NCBI GenBank assembly: GCA_041395505.1
Contig: JAWLAG010000001.1
Location: 2,356,001-2,420,000, forward strand
DNA length: 64,000 bases
Direction of reading: 5' to 3'
Source: Steroidobacteraceae bacterium
GTDB taxonomy: Bacteria > Pseudomonadota > Gammaproteobacteria > Steroidobacterales > Steroidobacteraceae
This document shows positions 1 to 9,103 of this stretch, piece by piece (positions within the stretch are counted from its first letter, which is position 1; each line of letters opens with the position of its first letter). Both the position numbers and the translations under genes were made by a program. The notes under the pieces were generated by a model. It saw only the letters and a list, made by a program, of their open reading frames with translations, was not told where the DNA came from and searched no databases.

Positions 1-402
1 AATCCACGCCTGGTTTCCCATCGCACCGATCGATTCGATCGACGTCGTGCCTATCGTGGACAGCGAGTAATAGGTACCGAAAGCCTGCGCAGCTCTCGCC
101 ACCGCGGTCTCGGCCTCATGATGAAAAAGGCGCGACATGCCGGTCGGCGAGAGGAAAAACGGCAATTCAATCCGCCGTCCAAGCAGTTGCGTTCCGAGGT
201 CGATGGCCGAGACATCCCGCAACTGCGTTGGCAGGAGCTGGTAGTCGTCGAACGCGGCCGTATTCCTGCGTAGTGTCCATTCATCGTCCGCGCCGCCGTC
301 GATGTAATGGAACATTGCAAGTGGCAACCGACGCTGCGCAAGGGATCGCAGGTCAGAAATTCGATAGCAACGCTCGAGACTGGCGGGTCGATGAGTCAGC
401 AT
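1..402 (-). CDS. FMN-dependent alpha-hydroxy-acid dehydrogenase, N-terminal part (cut by window edge)
   Basis: The minus strand reads open from an ATG at 402 to the window edge, giving the first 134 residues. The sequence contains IDGGADDEWTLRRN near residue 37, then ELPFFLSPTGMSRLFH and YYSLSTIGTTSIE, which match the N-terminal half of the lactate/glycolate/mandelate oxidase family (TIM barrel, FMN cofactor; 2-hydroxy acid to 2-oxo acid). The catalytic His and the rest of the FMN site lie outside the window, so the substrate cannot be judged. It follows the HupE-like genes on the same strand after 34 bases and could be co-transcribed with them. Confidence 0.85.
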   Translation of the reverse strand, partial: MLTHRPASLERCYRISDLRSLAQRRLPLAMFHYIDGGADDEWTLRRNTAAFDDYQLLPTQLRDVSAIDLGTQLLGRRIELPFFLSPTGMSRLFHHEAETAVARAAQAFGTYYSLSTIGTTSIESIGAMGNQAWI

Positions 403-436
403 GGACGCAATTTACCCCGAACCAAGGTCTGTTGCT

Positions 437-1030
437 CTAGCGCGGATCCATGAAACCGGACAACGCGAGCGCCCAGAGCAGCAGGCCGAGGGCGGCCACC
501 CATGCGCCGACGACATTGCCGGTGTAGCGCAAGCGCGCACCCACACGTGACACGAGTTCCATCGACCACGCGCTGGTCGCTGCAAATCCGACGGCAACAC
601 CCAGTGCAGGAACGACGCCGGCCACATCCAGTCGGCTTGCAATGCCAACGCAACCCCCGGCTATGAGCGCAAGCACCATGAGGAGCGCCCGGCCGGGTGC
701 GGTGCCCAGCACACACAGCAACCCGAGCGCCGTCAGTACCGCAGCGAGCCATTGCAGCGACAACTGCAGGCCGGACCATCCGGCAATGAGCGCGGCGACT
801 CCGGCAACGACCAGCGCAAGCACGACCACGTCGTCCTTCGATCGCGCAATCAGTGCACCGAACCCGATCGCGGTTGCGATGGCAATCGCACTCGTAAAGA
901 AATGCACGACGCCGCCCCACAGATTGCCTGCGCCGCTGCCCATGGCATGCGCTTGGGCCAGGGGCGTGTACGCGAAGGCTGCGCCGAGCAACGCAGTGCC
1001 TGCGGCACGACTGTCAGGCCGGCGAGACAC
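437..1030 (-). CDS. HupE/UreJ-like membrane protein, degenerate paralogue
   Basis: A 197-residue protein with a signal-like start (mature end near AQAHAMG) and about five to six hydrophobic segments. It overlaps the stop of the upstream HupE gene by 17 bases, so the two are translationally coupled. It resembles HupE/UreJ in length and layout, but where the upstream copy has HPLAGVDH this one has only VHFFTSAIA, so the His/Asp metal ligands of the family signature appear lost. It may be a partner or regulator of the neighbouring permease rather than a nickel carrier itself. The family assignment rests on context and topology and is moderate. Confidence 0.6.
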   Translation of the reverse strand: MSRRPDSRAAGTALLGAAFAYTPLAQAHAMGSGAGNLWGGVVHFFTSAIAIATAIGFGALIARSKDDVVVLALVVAGVAALIAGWSGLQLSLQWLAAVLTALGLLCVLGTAPGRALLMVLALIAGGCVGIASRLDVAGVVPALGVAVGFAATSAWSMELVSRVGARLRYTGNVVGAWVAALGLLLWALALSGFMDPR

Positions 1031-1628
1031 GGCTGAGCAGTATCCAGATGCCGAGCGCGGCGATCAGAACACCAGCGCCGCGCAGCAATGGCGCTCCGAA
1101 GGACAATCGGCGAACCAACCCGAGCGCAATTCCGCAAAGATGCAGCCCACCGGTTGCCAACACGAAACCCGCCGCATAGGCCGCGGGATCAGCCGCGTCG
1201 GGCAACTCCTTGCCATGTGCGAACCCGTGAAAGACTGCGAAGAACGCCACGATGGCCACCGCAAGTGCCACAGGCGCTCGCCATGCCCCTGCAATGGCGG
1301 CGCCTAGCGCGACGACCGACAGGGCCACGCCGGCCTCGATCAGGGGCAGATCAATGCCTGCAATACCGAGGATGGCGCCAACCACCATCATCAAGGGAAA
1401 GGTCACGGGTAGTAGATATATGAGAGGCGCGCCAAGGAAGGCGCCCCAGATCCCGACCGCCACCATGGCGAGCAGGTGATCGACCCCAGCGAGCGGATGC
1501 ATGAAGCCGGACAGGAATCCCCCGGCTGCCGCGACGCCCTGGTGGGCAAGTGCGACCCCAGGTACCGCCGCCATGGCAACCGCGCAGAGGACTCGCCGCC
1601 ATCCGGATATAGGCACGCGCAGGAACAT
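1014..1628 (-). CDS. hupE: HupE/UreJ family nickel/cobalt permease
   Basis: A 204-residue inner-membrane protein with a cleavable signal (residues 1-28, ending ALAHQ) and about six transmembrane segments. The HupE signature HPLAGVDHLLAM follows the signal, and a second His-rich segment FHGFAHGKE lies in the middle; in characterised HupE proteins these support Ni2+ entry. I chose the ATG at 1628 over a TTG at 1646 because the signal peptide starts cleanly there. It is divergent from the NiCoT-like gene at 1664. No urease or hydrogenase genes are in the window, so the user of the metal is unknown. Confidence 0.85.
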   Translation of the reverse strand: MFLRVPISGWRRVLCAVAMAAVPGVALAHQGVAAAGGFLSGFMHPLAGVDHLLAMVAVGIWGAFLGAPLIYLLPVTFPLMMVVGAILGIAGIDLPLIEAGVALSVVALGAAIAGAWRAPVALAVAIVAFFAVFHGFAHGKELPDAADPAAYAAGFVLATGGLHLCGIALGLVRRLSFGAPLLRGAGVLIAALGIWILLSRVSPA

Positions 1629-1663
1629 TAGGCAAAATTCTGGCAATTCAGCAACGGATCACC

Positions 1664-2284
1664 ATGCTAACGCTATTTGGTCTCGCCTTCCTGATCGGCA
1701 TGCGCCATGCGCTCGATCCGGATCATATCGCAGCGGTGTCGAATCTTGCGTTGCAGGACGCGAGTGCCGGCCGGCTATTGCACCATGGAGCGGCCTGGGG
1801 CATGGGACACGGGGGCATGCTGATTGTCTTCGGCATTGCCGTAACCTTGCTGGGCGGGCAACTTCCACCTGGCATCGATTCCCTGTTGCAATTGGCTATG
1901 GCCGCAGTGCTGCTTGGGCTTGGCATCAGCACGCTGCGCCGGGCGTGGCGCGCGCGCAATGGGTCGCGGGGCGCAAATCCTGGCGGATCAAGGACTATGC
2001 ACAACTCCTTCCTCGTCGGTCTTGCCCAGGGCCTGGCTGGAACCGCGACCCTGACGCTCATGGCGACCCTCCCTCACGCGCACGAGCGCTCGCCATTGCT
2101 GTTCCTCGCGGTCTTCGCACTCGGCTCGTTGATCGGCATGCTGGGGCTGCTGGCAGTGGCGACCCTGCCACTCGCGGGGCGGCTCAAATCCGCATTCGCG
2201 CCGCGAAGTCCGCTACATTGGATTATCGGCCTGGCGACGGCCGCCATCGGCTGCAACGCGGCGGCGAGTCAGCTGTTGCACTGA
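1664..2284 (+). CDS. NiCoT/UreH-like nickel-cobalt transporter
   Basis: A 206-residue multi-pass membrane protein. The first helix carries RHALDPDHIAAV, the H-x4-D-H signature of HoxN/NixA/UreH-type Ni2+/Co2+ permeases, and GMGHGGMLIV in the second helix matches the second family motif. At about 200 residues it is the short UreH-like form rather than the 330-residue HoxN form. It diverges from hupE with only 35 bases between the start codons, so the two probably share a control region. Role: metal import across the inner membrane, inferred from motifs. Confidence 0.8.
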   Translation: MLTLFGLAFLIGMRHALDPDHIAAVSNLALQDASAGRLLHHGAAWGMGHGGMLIVFGIAVTLLGGQLPPGIDSLLQLAMAAVLLGLGISTLRRAWRARNGSRGANPGGSRTMHNSFLVGLAQGLAGTATLTLMATLPHAHERSPLLFLAVFALGSLIGMLGLLAVATLPLAGRLKSAFAPRSPLHWIIGLATAAIGCNAAASQLLH

Positions 2285-2316
2285 ATTCGCCTCGCACGGG
2301 GCCGCCGACGGCGATT

Positions 2317-2877
2317 TCAATCATCACGCAAACGCCAGGCCCCGGGCCCGGCTCGGCATGCGACTCCGCGCTGGCGCGTCTTCTGCCCGGCGCGCTGTAC
2401 GATCAGAACGTAGCTTCGGCAATTGCTGTCGCGCCGGCGCGAAACGGGGCCGGCGGAGAGCAGATAGGTCGTGTCCGTGATTGCATTGCGCCAGGCGACC
2501 TGTCGGCCAGCACCGGCCAGCTCGAAGCTGTGCCCCATGCAGGCGCGGTCGCCCTCATCCATCTCCCGCCCGATCTTGGCGCCAACCAGCGCGCCGACGG
2601 CGGCGCCGATCACGGTGCCAACGACGCGGTTGTCCGGATCCGCAACCCGGTTGCCGATCACGCCGCCCGCGACGCCACCGAGTACCGCGCCAATCGCCTC
2701 GCGATCGCAACGACCATTTCGTACCGCAAAATCGCGGTCATATTCCTGCCCAGAGTAACCGCGATACTTCTTGCGATAACCGTGCGCTGGCGCCCATTCC
2801 GGGGGATCGGCCAGCGACTGGCCAATCCAGGCGGATGTCATCAGCACGCACAGAAGAACGGCAGCACGACGTAACAT
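2317..2877 (-). CDS. Glycine-zipper 2TM envelope protein
   Basis: A 186-residue exported protein with a signal peptide ending near QSLADP. Residues 60-105 form a glycine zipper (IGAVLGGVAGGVIGNRV and VVGTVIGAAVGALVGAKIG), as in the Rickettsia 17-kDa antigen/SlyB/YmgG-like group. The C-terminal third is basic and Cys-containing and is not recognised. Such proteins usually sit in or at the outer membrane and respond to envelope stress; no specific role can be read here. There is no lipobox Cys, so it is not a lipoprotein. Convergent with the NiCoT-like gene. Confidence 0.7.
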   Translation of the reverse strand: MLRRAAVLLCVLMTSAWIGQSLADPPEWAPAHGYRKKYRGYSGQEYDRDFAVRNGRCDREAIGAVLGGVAGGVIGNRVADPDNRVVGTVIGAAVGALVGAKIGREMDEGDRACMGHSFELAGAGRQVAWRNAITDTTYLLSAGPVSRRRDSNCRSYVLIVQRAGQKTRQRGVACRAGPGAWRLRDD

Positions 2878-2980
2878 GGTCTGACCCTCGCAGGACGCGT
2901 CACAGCGAGGAAAATCCTGCGCCCGCCAGCCGCATCAAAGAAGGACGCAGGTCACAGTCGGCGCATGAACGCCCCTTCCG

Positions 2981-3703
2981 CTACGACTCTTCATTAACCA
3001 GTGCGTGTTGCGGCCGACGGTGACGGGGCATCCGGTAGCGTAGGCTCGTCAGGCCGTACAGCAGTGTCCACACCAACATCGCACTGGTCAGGTCGTGCGA
3101 CATGAAGTGCGCACCGCGTGCCTGCTGGCCGAAAGCAAAAATCGCCCCAAGCAACAGCGCCGCTACCAGGATCTGCCGACTGTATTTCGAGCGGTTCTGC
3201 CGGGCGATGAAATAGAACACGAACAATGCGAACGCCGAACCCGAATGTGCGCCCGGAAAGCACTTCGCGCGAGGCAGGCTCCCGGGACGCGTCTCGAAAA
3301 GCCCGACAAACGGCCGTTCACCTCCGAACAGCTGCAGATCCCAGGGGCAATCCATGTTGCTGGTCGCTTTAATGACACCGATCAGCGCGACCGCCGCGGC
3401 GATGCCAAAGAACGCGAATGCCGCGTCGCGCCGGCAATCCCGCAAGCGCGCAATGCGATAACCCGACAGCCACACGATCAGGGTTGCGGCCGCGATCAGT
3501 TTGACCATCCAGGCGCCGCCGGTATGAATGAGGTCGCGGGCCCACCACTCACCGGTTCCCGTACCCAGCCAGTGTTGCAGCCTGGCATCGTAGAACAGGT
3601 GCTCGGCGATCCGAAAATCCCAGTGCCCCAGCGTGAGCGCGAGGAATACCGGCAGATACACCGACCACGGCAACCACAGATGCGTGAATCGATTCAAAGA
3701 CAC
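2981..3703 (-). CDS. PAP2 family membrane phosphatase
   Basis: A 240-residue protein with about six membrane helices and a GTG start. PAP2 motifs are visible in order: K112 with ...MDCPWDL (motif 1), PGAHSGSA at 150-157 (motif 2) and ARGAHFMSHD at 195-204 (motif 3, with the catalytic His/Asp). The family removes phosphate from lipids such as undecaprenyl pyrophosphate, phosphatidylglycerol phosphate or lipid A. It lies 3 bases after the EptA-like gene, so lipid A dephosphorylation or recycling of the EptA lipid by-product are reasonable guesses; the substrate is not proven. Confidence 0.85.
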   Translation of the reverse strand: MSLNRFTHLWLPWSVYLPVFLALTLGHWDFRIAEHLFYDARLQHWLGTGTGEWWARDLIHTGGAWMVKLIAAATLIVWLSGYRIARLRDCRRDAAFAFFGIAAAVALIGVIKATSNMDCPWDLQLFGGERPFVGLFETRPGSLPRAKCFPGAHSGSAFALFVFYFIARQNRSKYSRQILVAALLLGAIFAFGQQARGAHFMSHDLTSAMLVWTLLYGLTSLRYRMPRHRRPQHALVNEES

Positions 3704-3706
3704 AGT

Positions 3707-5335
3707 CTAGGGGTCCGCTGAATTGCGGCAGCTCGCCAATACATCGAGCGATCGGTCGTACGCCGTCGTGGTGACATCGAGGATGCCGAGCACCGAGTGG
3801 AAGAGATTGTCGTGAGCCGCGGGCTGCTGCGCGCGCTGACGCAGGCAATTCTCGTCGAGCCGCGTGAGCTGCATGAATCCGCTCGTGGCCCAAAACACCA
3901 TGGGCACCTGCAATTGCACGTCCGGCGCTATCGCGTAGGGCATACCGTGCAGATAGAGCCCCGACTCGCCCAGCGACTCGCCATGGTCTGAAACGAACAG
4001 CATCGCACTGTCGATTCGCGACTGTTGCGCCGCAAGCAGGTCGATGATGCTGGCGAGCACGGCATCGGTGTAGCGCAACGCATTGTCATATGAATTGACA
4101 ACCTGCTCGCGCGTGCATCGGCGCAATTCAGCAGTATCGCAGGTCGGTGTGAAAACGCGGTAGGCGCGTGGATAGCGCTGATAGTAGGCCGGGCCGTGCT
4201 GACCCAACATATGCAGCACAATGGCGACTCGTGCCGACGGTTCGTGCAGAATATCAGCGAGCGCACCGGCCAGCACGCCGTCATTGCAGCCGTCGGCACT
4301 GCACAGTTGCGGATTGTCCTTTGCCCGCAGTGTTCTCGAGTCGATCGCCGGATTGGCGCACACACCCTTGCAACCGGACTGGTTGTCGCGCCAGAAAACA
4401 CGGTACCCGGCGCGCACCAGCACATCGAGCAGCCCTTCGCTGGTGCGGATCCTGTCCTCGTCGTAATCGCGCCGGTCAACCGCCGAGAACATGCACGGCA
4501 AGGAAACTTCCGTCGACGTTCCGCAGGCTGTTACGTCACGGAAGGCGACCACGTTGCGCGCAAGTAATTGCGGGTTGGTATCGCGGGAATAGCCGAGCAG
4601 GGAGAAGTTCGCGGCTCGCGCAGTCTCTCCGACTACGATCACCAGTACTCTGGGTCGCTCAAGTTCGCTGCCAACGAAGCGCGCGTCGGCAGCGACGATT
4701 GATCTCGGACCATCCGGCTTCCCCGCAGGGCCCCAAAGGTTGTGCAACGTGCCGTAAATGATGTTCGCTGGTGTAACCCGGTAGCGCAGGCCGCGCTCGT
4801 TTCGCATCAAGGAACTGAAATCCCGATAGACGCTGAAAACGCAAGCCGCAGCCAACACCAGCGCGATCAACATGCTGAGCAGTCGCCAGGCCAGCGCGCG
4901 TCCCCAGGGTAGCGACCGGAAACGTACCCACCAGATGAAGAACAGTGGCGGCACGGCCGGCAGGACGATCGAGAGAACGGACTGGCGGCTGATGAACTCC
5001 GACGCTTCGCGCGCATCCGTCGCGAGGACGTTCTGCATCATCGTAGGGTCTATCACGACGCCATAGGTGCGCATGTAGTAGTTGATAGCCATAGCGGCGA
5101 TCACGGCGATGCTCAGCACGACTCGTCCGAACCAGCCAATGGCGACAAGTCCAAAGAGAACATAATGGACCGCGGACAGCGCGATCCCGAGCGCAAGCGC
5201 AAACCACCAGTTGCCGACTTCGGCAAAGCTGCGGCCCGCGAGCACGCCCGTCCACCAGGTCTGGTTGGCGAACAGCACCAGGTAGCCCGCGATCAGCAAT
5301 ACCAGTGATTCGGATCTAACGACGGGACGATTCAA
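3707..5335 (-). CDS. eptA: EptA-type lipid A phosphoethanolamine transferase
   Basis: A 542-residue inner-membrane protein with a TTG start, five N-terminal transmembrane helices and a periplasmic sulfatase-fold domain. The nucleophile motif VVGETARAANFSLLGY lies near residue 235 (Thr is the phosphoenzyme residue), and the metal site SDHGESLGESGLYLHG near 450; several paired Cys in the soluble domain fit the family. The enzyme moves phosphoethanolamine from phosphatidylethanolamine to lipid A phosphates, lowering surface charge and often giving cationic-peptide tolerance. The start overlaps the upstream cytochrome gene by 20 bases, and the PAP2 gene follows. Confidence 0.9.
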   Translation of the reverse strand: MNRPVVRSESLVLLIAGYLVLFANQTWWTGVLAGRSFAEVGNWWFALALGIALSAVHYVLFGLVAIGWFGRVVLSIAVIAAMAINYYMRTYGVVIDPTMMQNVLATDAREASEFISRQSVLSIVLPAVPPLFFIWWVRFRSLPWGRALAWRLLSMLIALVLAAACVFSVYRDFSSLMRNERGLRYRVTPANIIYGTLHNLWGPAGKPDGPRSIVAADARFVGSELERPRVLVIVVGETARAANFSLLGYSRDTNPQLLARNVVAFRDVTACGTSTEVSLPCMFSAVDRRDYDEDRIRTSEGLLDVLVRAGYRVFWRDNQSGCKGVCANPAIDSRTLRAKDNPQLCSADGCNDGVLAGALADILHEPSARVAIVLHMLGQHGPAYYQRYPRAYRVFTPTCDTAELRRCTREQVVNSYDNALRYTDAVLASIIDLLAAQQSRIDSAMLFVSDHGESLGESGLYLHGMPYAIAPDVQLQVPMVFWATSGFMQLTRLDENCLRQRAQQPAAHDNLFHSVLGILDVTTTAYDRSLDVLASCRNSADP

Positions 5336-7553
5336 TGCCTTGCTTCCATGAGTTCAACGTATCTTGCAGAAGTTGCTCGCCGGGGCGCAATCGCAACGCG
5401 CGCCCGAGCACCTGCAATGCTTTTGCGCCCTGCCCCGAGTCGTGCAGTGCAACAGCATACACATAGCTGAAGCGGACATTCGTCGGCTCACGCCGGCTGG
5501 CCTCAGCCAGGTAGGGCAAGGACTCAGCCACGCGTCCCTGTCTCACCAGCGACAACGCCAAAGCGTGATGCACTGCGCCGGTCCCGCCGGCAAACGGCAA
5601 GGCATCGCGCAGCACGCGTTCCGCATCGCTCTCCCGGTCCTGCATCCGCCGCGCCTCTGCCAGGTTGACAGCGGCGGCAACGAACTCGCGATCGATCTGC
5701 AATGCTTCGGCAAACGTTGTTGCCGCCCCTTCCAGGTCGCCGCGCCACAGCAGCGCATTGCCCAGATTGACCAAGCCCTCGGGCCGGTCGGAGTTGAAGC
5801 GTTGTGCCGCAAGATAATCGTCGAGCGCCGCATCGAAGCCGGGCAGCCGCGCAAGATCGCCAAATGACGTTCCGTCGGCGATGGCGGCACCAACCGCCTC
5901 CACACGCACACTGCGAACCCGGTCGCCAAGCAGCATCGGCCAGGCCTCGGGGTATGTTGATGCAAAGACTGCGGCCGTGCGTCGCAACAGTGGGTTCGGA
6001 TCGGCCGCAAGACGCAGGGTCTGCTCTCGCGGCGGTCTTGCTCCAAGATTCGCCAGCCGCTCGAGGGCACTCGCACGAACAAGCGCCGATGTTTTGCCGT
6101 CGGCGACGATGGCAGGCAGGGATTTCACTGCATCCCTGTCGCCGGCATCTGCAGCCGCAAAGGCTTCTGCAAAATACTGCTGGCCGGCTTTGGGCGGGCC
6201 GAAGCGCTCGCGCAGACGCGCGGCGGCCCACTTCGCGCCGCGACGCGCGTGGCAGCCGTCGCAGGCATTCGGCGCGCTGAAGGATAGCGTGCGGTCCGGC
6301 CGTGGTATGCGAAACGAGTGATCGTGCCTGCCATCGATCTGCATATAGATCCGCGTCGGTGCATGGCAAGCAACACATCGCGCACCGGCCGAGGCTGGGT
6401 CATGAAGATGATGGTCCCGACTCGCGTAGCGAGGCAATTCATGACATTGCCCGCATAACGCATCACCCTCTGCACGGATCCTGCCGGTGTGAGGATTGTG
6501 ACAATCACTGCAGGTCACGCCGGCCGCATACATGCGGCTTTGCACGAATGAGCCATAGTTGTAGACCTCATCGCGCATCTGTCCGTCCGCGAAAAAAAGC
6601 CCCGGCTCAATGAGCGCGGTCCGGTAGCCCTGTTCGAGCTCACCCGCGGAGCCCGCGCTGTCTGTCAACTGACTTCGCCTGGAATGGCAGCGGGCGCAGA
6701 CTTCGATCTCCCTGTCGCTGATTCGCGGGCGGCTGCGAACGGGCTGTCGTGTAAGGCGGTCCGTTGTCCAGACCACATCCCTGCGCTCATCGAGCCGCGC
6801 CAGATGATCACCTGCAGGGTGACCGTCAACCTGCAGGCCTGCTTGCCGATATCGCTCGCCATGTAACGACCCCGCTCCGTGGCAGGCTTCGCACCCGACA
6901 CCAACCTCGGCCCAGGTCGATGCATAGCGGTTGGTCGTGGGATCGAAATTCTTGCGAAATCCCGTTACGTGGCAGTCGACGCACATGAGATTGGCGCTCT
7001 GGAGATAGCCACTCCAATGCAAGGCGTCACCGGGTTGCAATGTCATCCCAGGATAGAGAGAGAACCAGCGATTGCCACCGTATTCGGCCTGGCGTGTATC
7101 CCAGGCGATCGTCAGTGCCTGCAAACGCCCACCCACCCCTTCGAGGAGATATTGCTGCAAGGGTGCCACGCCGAAGGCATAACGCACCGTGTGCCGGCTC
7201 GGTGGTTGGTCGCGGACCTGCTCCTCGACCAGATAATCAGCCCCCTCCCTGAAGAAACGATAGTGCAAACCGTCAACGCGAATTCTGCGACCATCGAACG
7301 CACCGAGGATGGACGTCTCGCCGGCCGGCTGCATCGCTATCGCATGCTGCGAAGCCTTCCATTCGAGCGCAATTTCCGCGTGGCAGCCCGCGCAGGCCGC
7401 GCTGCCGATGTACTCAGGGTCCTGGGCTTCCCCACCGGCCGTCGCAACACCCACAGGTTGCGGCGCTGGTTGTTGCCCGTTGGTGCAGCCCGCGAGCAGG
7501 ACGAGCACGGCGACACGCAACAACCACTGCCGCGCCGCGGCCGCACAGGTCAC
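5316..7553 (-). CDS. Octahaem c-type cytochrome lipoprotein with C-terminal TPRs
   Basis: About 745 residues. Eight CxxCH haem motifs are visible (CAGCH, CVDCH, CEACH, CARCH, CSDCH, CGQCH, CVACH, CDGCH) over the first ~420 residues, then a HEAT-like stretch and TPRs (GNALLWRGDLEGAATTFAEA and following). The N-terminus is a lipoprotein signal, VLVLLAGC. I place the start at a GTG at 7553 (or TTG at 7559): upstream in-frame codons to 7694 would overlap the divergent VOC gene and do not look like a signal. Probably a periplasmic, membrane-anchored electron carrier or multihaem reductase; the substrate is unknown. The stop overlaps eptA, so the two are co-transcribed. Confidence 0.75.
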   Translation of the reverse strand: MTCAAAARQWLLRVAVLVLLAGCTNGQQPAPQPVGVATAGGEAQDPEYIGSAACAGCHAEIALEWKASQHAIAMQPAGETSILGAFDGRRIRVDGLHYRFFREGADYLVEEQVRDQPPSRHTVRYAFGVAPLQQYLLEGVGGRLQALTIAWDTRQAEYGGNRWFSLYPGMTLQPGDALHWSGYLQSANLMCVDCHVTGFRKNFDPTTNRYASTWAEVGVGCEACHGAGSLHGERYRQAGLQVDGHPAGDHLARLDERRDVVWTTDRLTRQPVRSRPRISDREIEVCARCHSRRSQLTDSAGSAGELEQGYRTALIEPGLFFADGQMRDEVYNYGSFVQSRMYAAGVTCSDCHNPHTGRIRAEGDALCGQCHELPRYASRDHHLHDPASAGARCVACHAPTRIYMQIDGRHDHSFRIPRPDRTLSFSAPNACDGCHARRGAKWAAARLRERFGPPKAGQQYFAEAFAAADAGDRDAVKSLPAIVADGKTSALVRASALERLANLGARPPREQTLRLAADPNPLLRRTAAVFASTYPEAWPMLLGDRVRSVRVEAVGAAIADGTSFGDLARLPGFDAALDDYLAAQRFNSDRPEGLVNLGNALLWRGDLEGAATTFAEALQIDREFVAAAVNLAEARRMQDRESDAERVLRDALPFAGGTGAVHHALALSLVRQGRVAESLPYLAEASRREPTNVRFSYVYAVALHDSGQGAKALQVLGRALRLRPGEQLLQDTLNSWKQGIESSRR

Positions 7554-7614
7554 GGCCAATTCCGTACAATGTCGACTGATGGCGGGCGCATTGGTACCCC
7601 GGCGGGAGGACAAG

Positions 7615-8148
7615 ATGAGCAAATTATTCGGTCCGATCTTCCAGGTTGCGTATGTCGTGCCGGAGCTTGAACCGGCCGTGGAGCATTGGACCAAAACTAT
7701 GGGGGTGGGGCCATTCTTTCTTTTTCCGCTGCCGCTGGCGCTCGACTGGATGACCGTCTACGACCAGCCGACCGACCGGCGCGATATCCTGGCCCATGCG
7801 GCCCTCTCGTTCTCCGGCGAAACCATGGTAGAAATCATCGTGCCCGGGCCCGACCCGTCACCCTATGCGGACTTCCTGCGCCGTGGCCGCAGCGGAGTGC
7901 ATCATGTCGGAACCTTCGCCACTGACTACGATGCGCAGATGGCGGCGGCGCGCGCTGCCGGCATCAAGGTCGCGGTCGAGGGTCAGCTGCCGATTTCGCG
8001 CTTTGCCTACCTCGAAACCGACGTCCTGTGGCCAGGCACCATGCTTGAGATCATCGACGCGAAACCCGAGATGCATGCACTGTTTGACGACATCAAGCGT
8101 GCCGCGCGCGAGTGGGATGGCGGCGACCCGATACGCAGCCTTGGTTGA
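7615..8148 (+). CDS. VOC (glyoxalase/bleomycin-resistance fold) family protein
   Basis: A 177-residue protein starting at the ATG preceded by GGGAGGA. The N-terminal IFQVAYVVPELEPAVEHWT and later VHHVGTFATDYDAQ are the first strands of the two betaalphabetabetabeta modules; H and E residues (HHVG, TMLEIID) are in positions often used as metal ligands. It resembles the methylmalonyl-CoA epimerase/glyoxalase-like group. The substrate cannot be deduced. Only 4 bases separate it from the methyltransferase gene, so they form an operon. Confidence 0.75.
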   Translation: MSKLFGPIFQVAYVVPELEPAVEHWTKTMGVGPFFLFPLPLALDWMTVYDQPTDRRDILAHAALSFSGETMVEIIVPGPDPSPYADFLRRGRSGVHHVGTFATDYDAQMAAARAAGIKVAVEGQLPISRFAYLETDVLWPGTMLEIIDAKPEMHALFDDIKRAAREWDGGDPIRSLG

Positions 8149-8152
8149 CTGA

Positions 8153-9103
8153 ATGACGCAGCGAGATGGCGATACGTTCAAGCTTGTCGATGCCGACAGT
8201 TACAACAATGTCGTCGATCAGTTCGAGGAACTGACACGTCGCTATACCACGCATATCGCGCAACGCCTGCTCGAATTCGCGAACGCCCGAAACTCCGACG
8301 CCGTTCTTGATGTCGGCTGTGGCACGGGCGTGCTCAGCCTGTCCCTGGCAGGTCACTCCGACAGCCGACCCAATTCCGTGATCGGGCTGGATTTGTCGGC
8401 GCAGATGTTGCAGCTGGCAAGCGCTGCTGCAGCGGCATTACCGCAACCGCAGATTGTGCAGTTTCGTCAAGGCGATGCCGAGAATCTTCCGTTTGCCGAT
8501 CGACAATTCGACTGCATCGTCTCGTTGTACGCGCTGCGGCACTTTCCCGACCCGCAGCGCGCGGTGCGCGAGATGATGCGGGTGGCGCGGCCCGGTGCGC
8601 TCGTGTGCATAGGTGTTGGCAGCGCGCCCTCGTTGCTCTCTGTTGCCGGCGCGCGTGCCGTTGCGCGCCGTATCGGCGACCGGTTTGCCGCCTTGCGTGG
8701 CCGCGCAGTCCTCTGCGCCACGGAGTCGCTTGATTCGTTCCTGAGAGCCCGCGGCGACAATCCGGCCGCTGACGGCCATGCCGGCTGGACCCAGGGGCGC
8801 AAGCATTATGCGGCGTCAGTGGCAACACTGTTACGCAGCGCCGGCATGGAGGCGATCACCCAGCGATGGTATGGTCACCAGGAGCAGATCACAGATCCGG
8901 AACACTTCTGGATGCTGCAGGCAACTCTGTCGAGCTTTGCGCGCAAGCACCTGAATGCAATGGCTACATCGCAGTACGAGCGGCTGCGGGACGAATATTG
9001 CCGTTACTGTCACGCCGTGATGCAAAGCGGCGGCGCGCTCGTTTATCGCAGCGGCGCGCTCGTGACACGCGCGCGCGTGCCCGGTGGCACCGCCAACCCT
9101 TGA
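8153..9103 (+). CDS. Class I SAM-dependent methyltransferase (UbiE/type 11-like)
   Basis: A 316-residue cytosolic protein. Motif I VLDVGCGTGVLSL (about 46-58) binds S-adenosylmethionine; GLDLSAQML (acidic loop), GDAENLPFADRQFDCIVS and LRHFPDPQRAVREMMRV complete a methyltransferase 11 domain. The C-terminal 120 residues are less conserved and may choose the substrate. It shares a TTGA overlap with the glycosyltransferase gene that follows, so it may act on a glycan or on a lipid in that pathway. The acceptor is not known. Confidence 0.8.
   Translation: MTQRDGDTFKLVDADSYNNVVDQFEELTRRYTTHIAQRLLEFANARNSDAVLDVGCGTGVLSLSLAGHSDSRPNSVIGLDLSAQMLQLASAAAAALPQPQIVQFRQGDAENLPFADRQFDCIVSLYALRHFPDPQRAVREMMRVARPGALVCIGVGSAPSLLSVAGARAVARRIGDRFAALRGRAVLCATESLDSFLRARGDNPAADGHAGWTQGRKHYAASVATLLRSAGMEAITQRWYGHQEQITDPEHFWMLQATLSSFARKHLNAMATSQYERLRDEYCRYCHAVMQSGGALVYRSGALVTRARVPGGTANP

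Noticed and set aside
1501..2874. 457-codon plus-strand reading frame across the NiCoT and glycine-zipper genes
   Set aside because: Overlaps two supported genes in other frames; composition is shadow-like (Arg/Ala/Pro-rich).
7554..7694. N-terminal extension of the multihaem cytochrome
   Set aside because: It would overlap the divergent VOC gene and place 47 residues before a clear lipoprotein signal.
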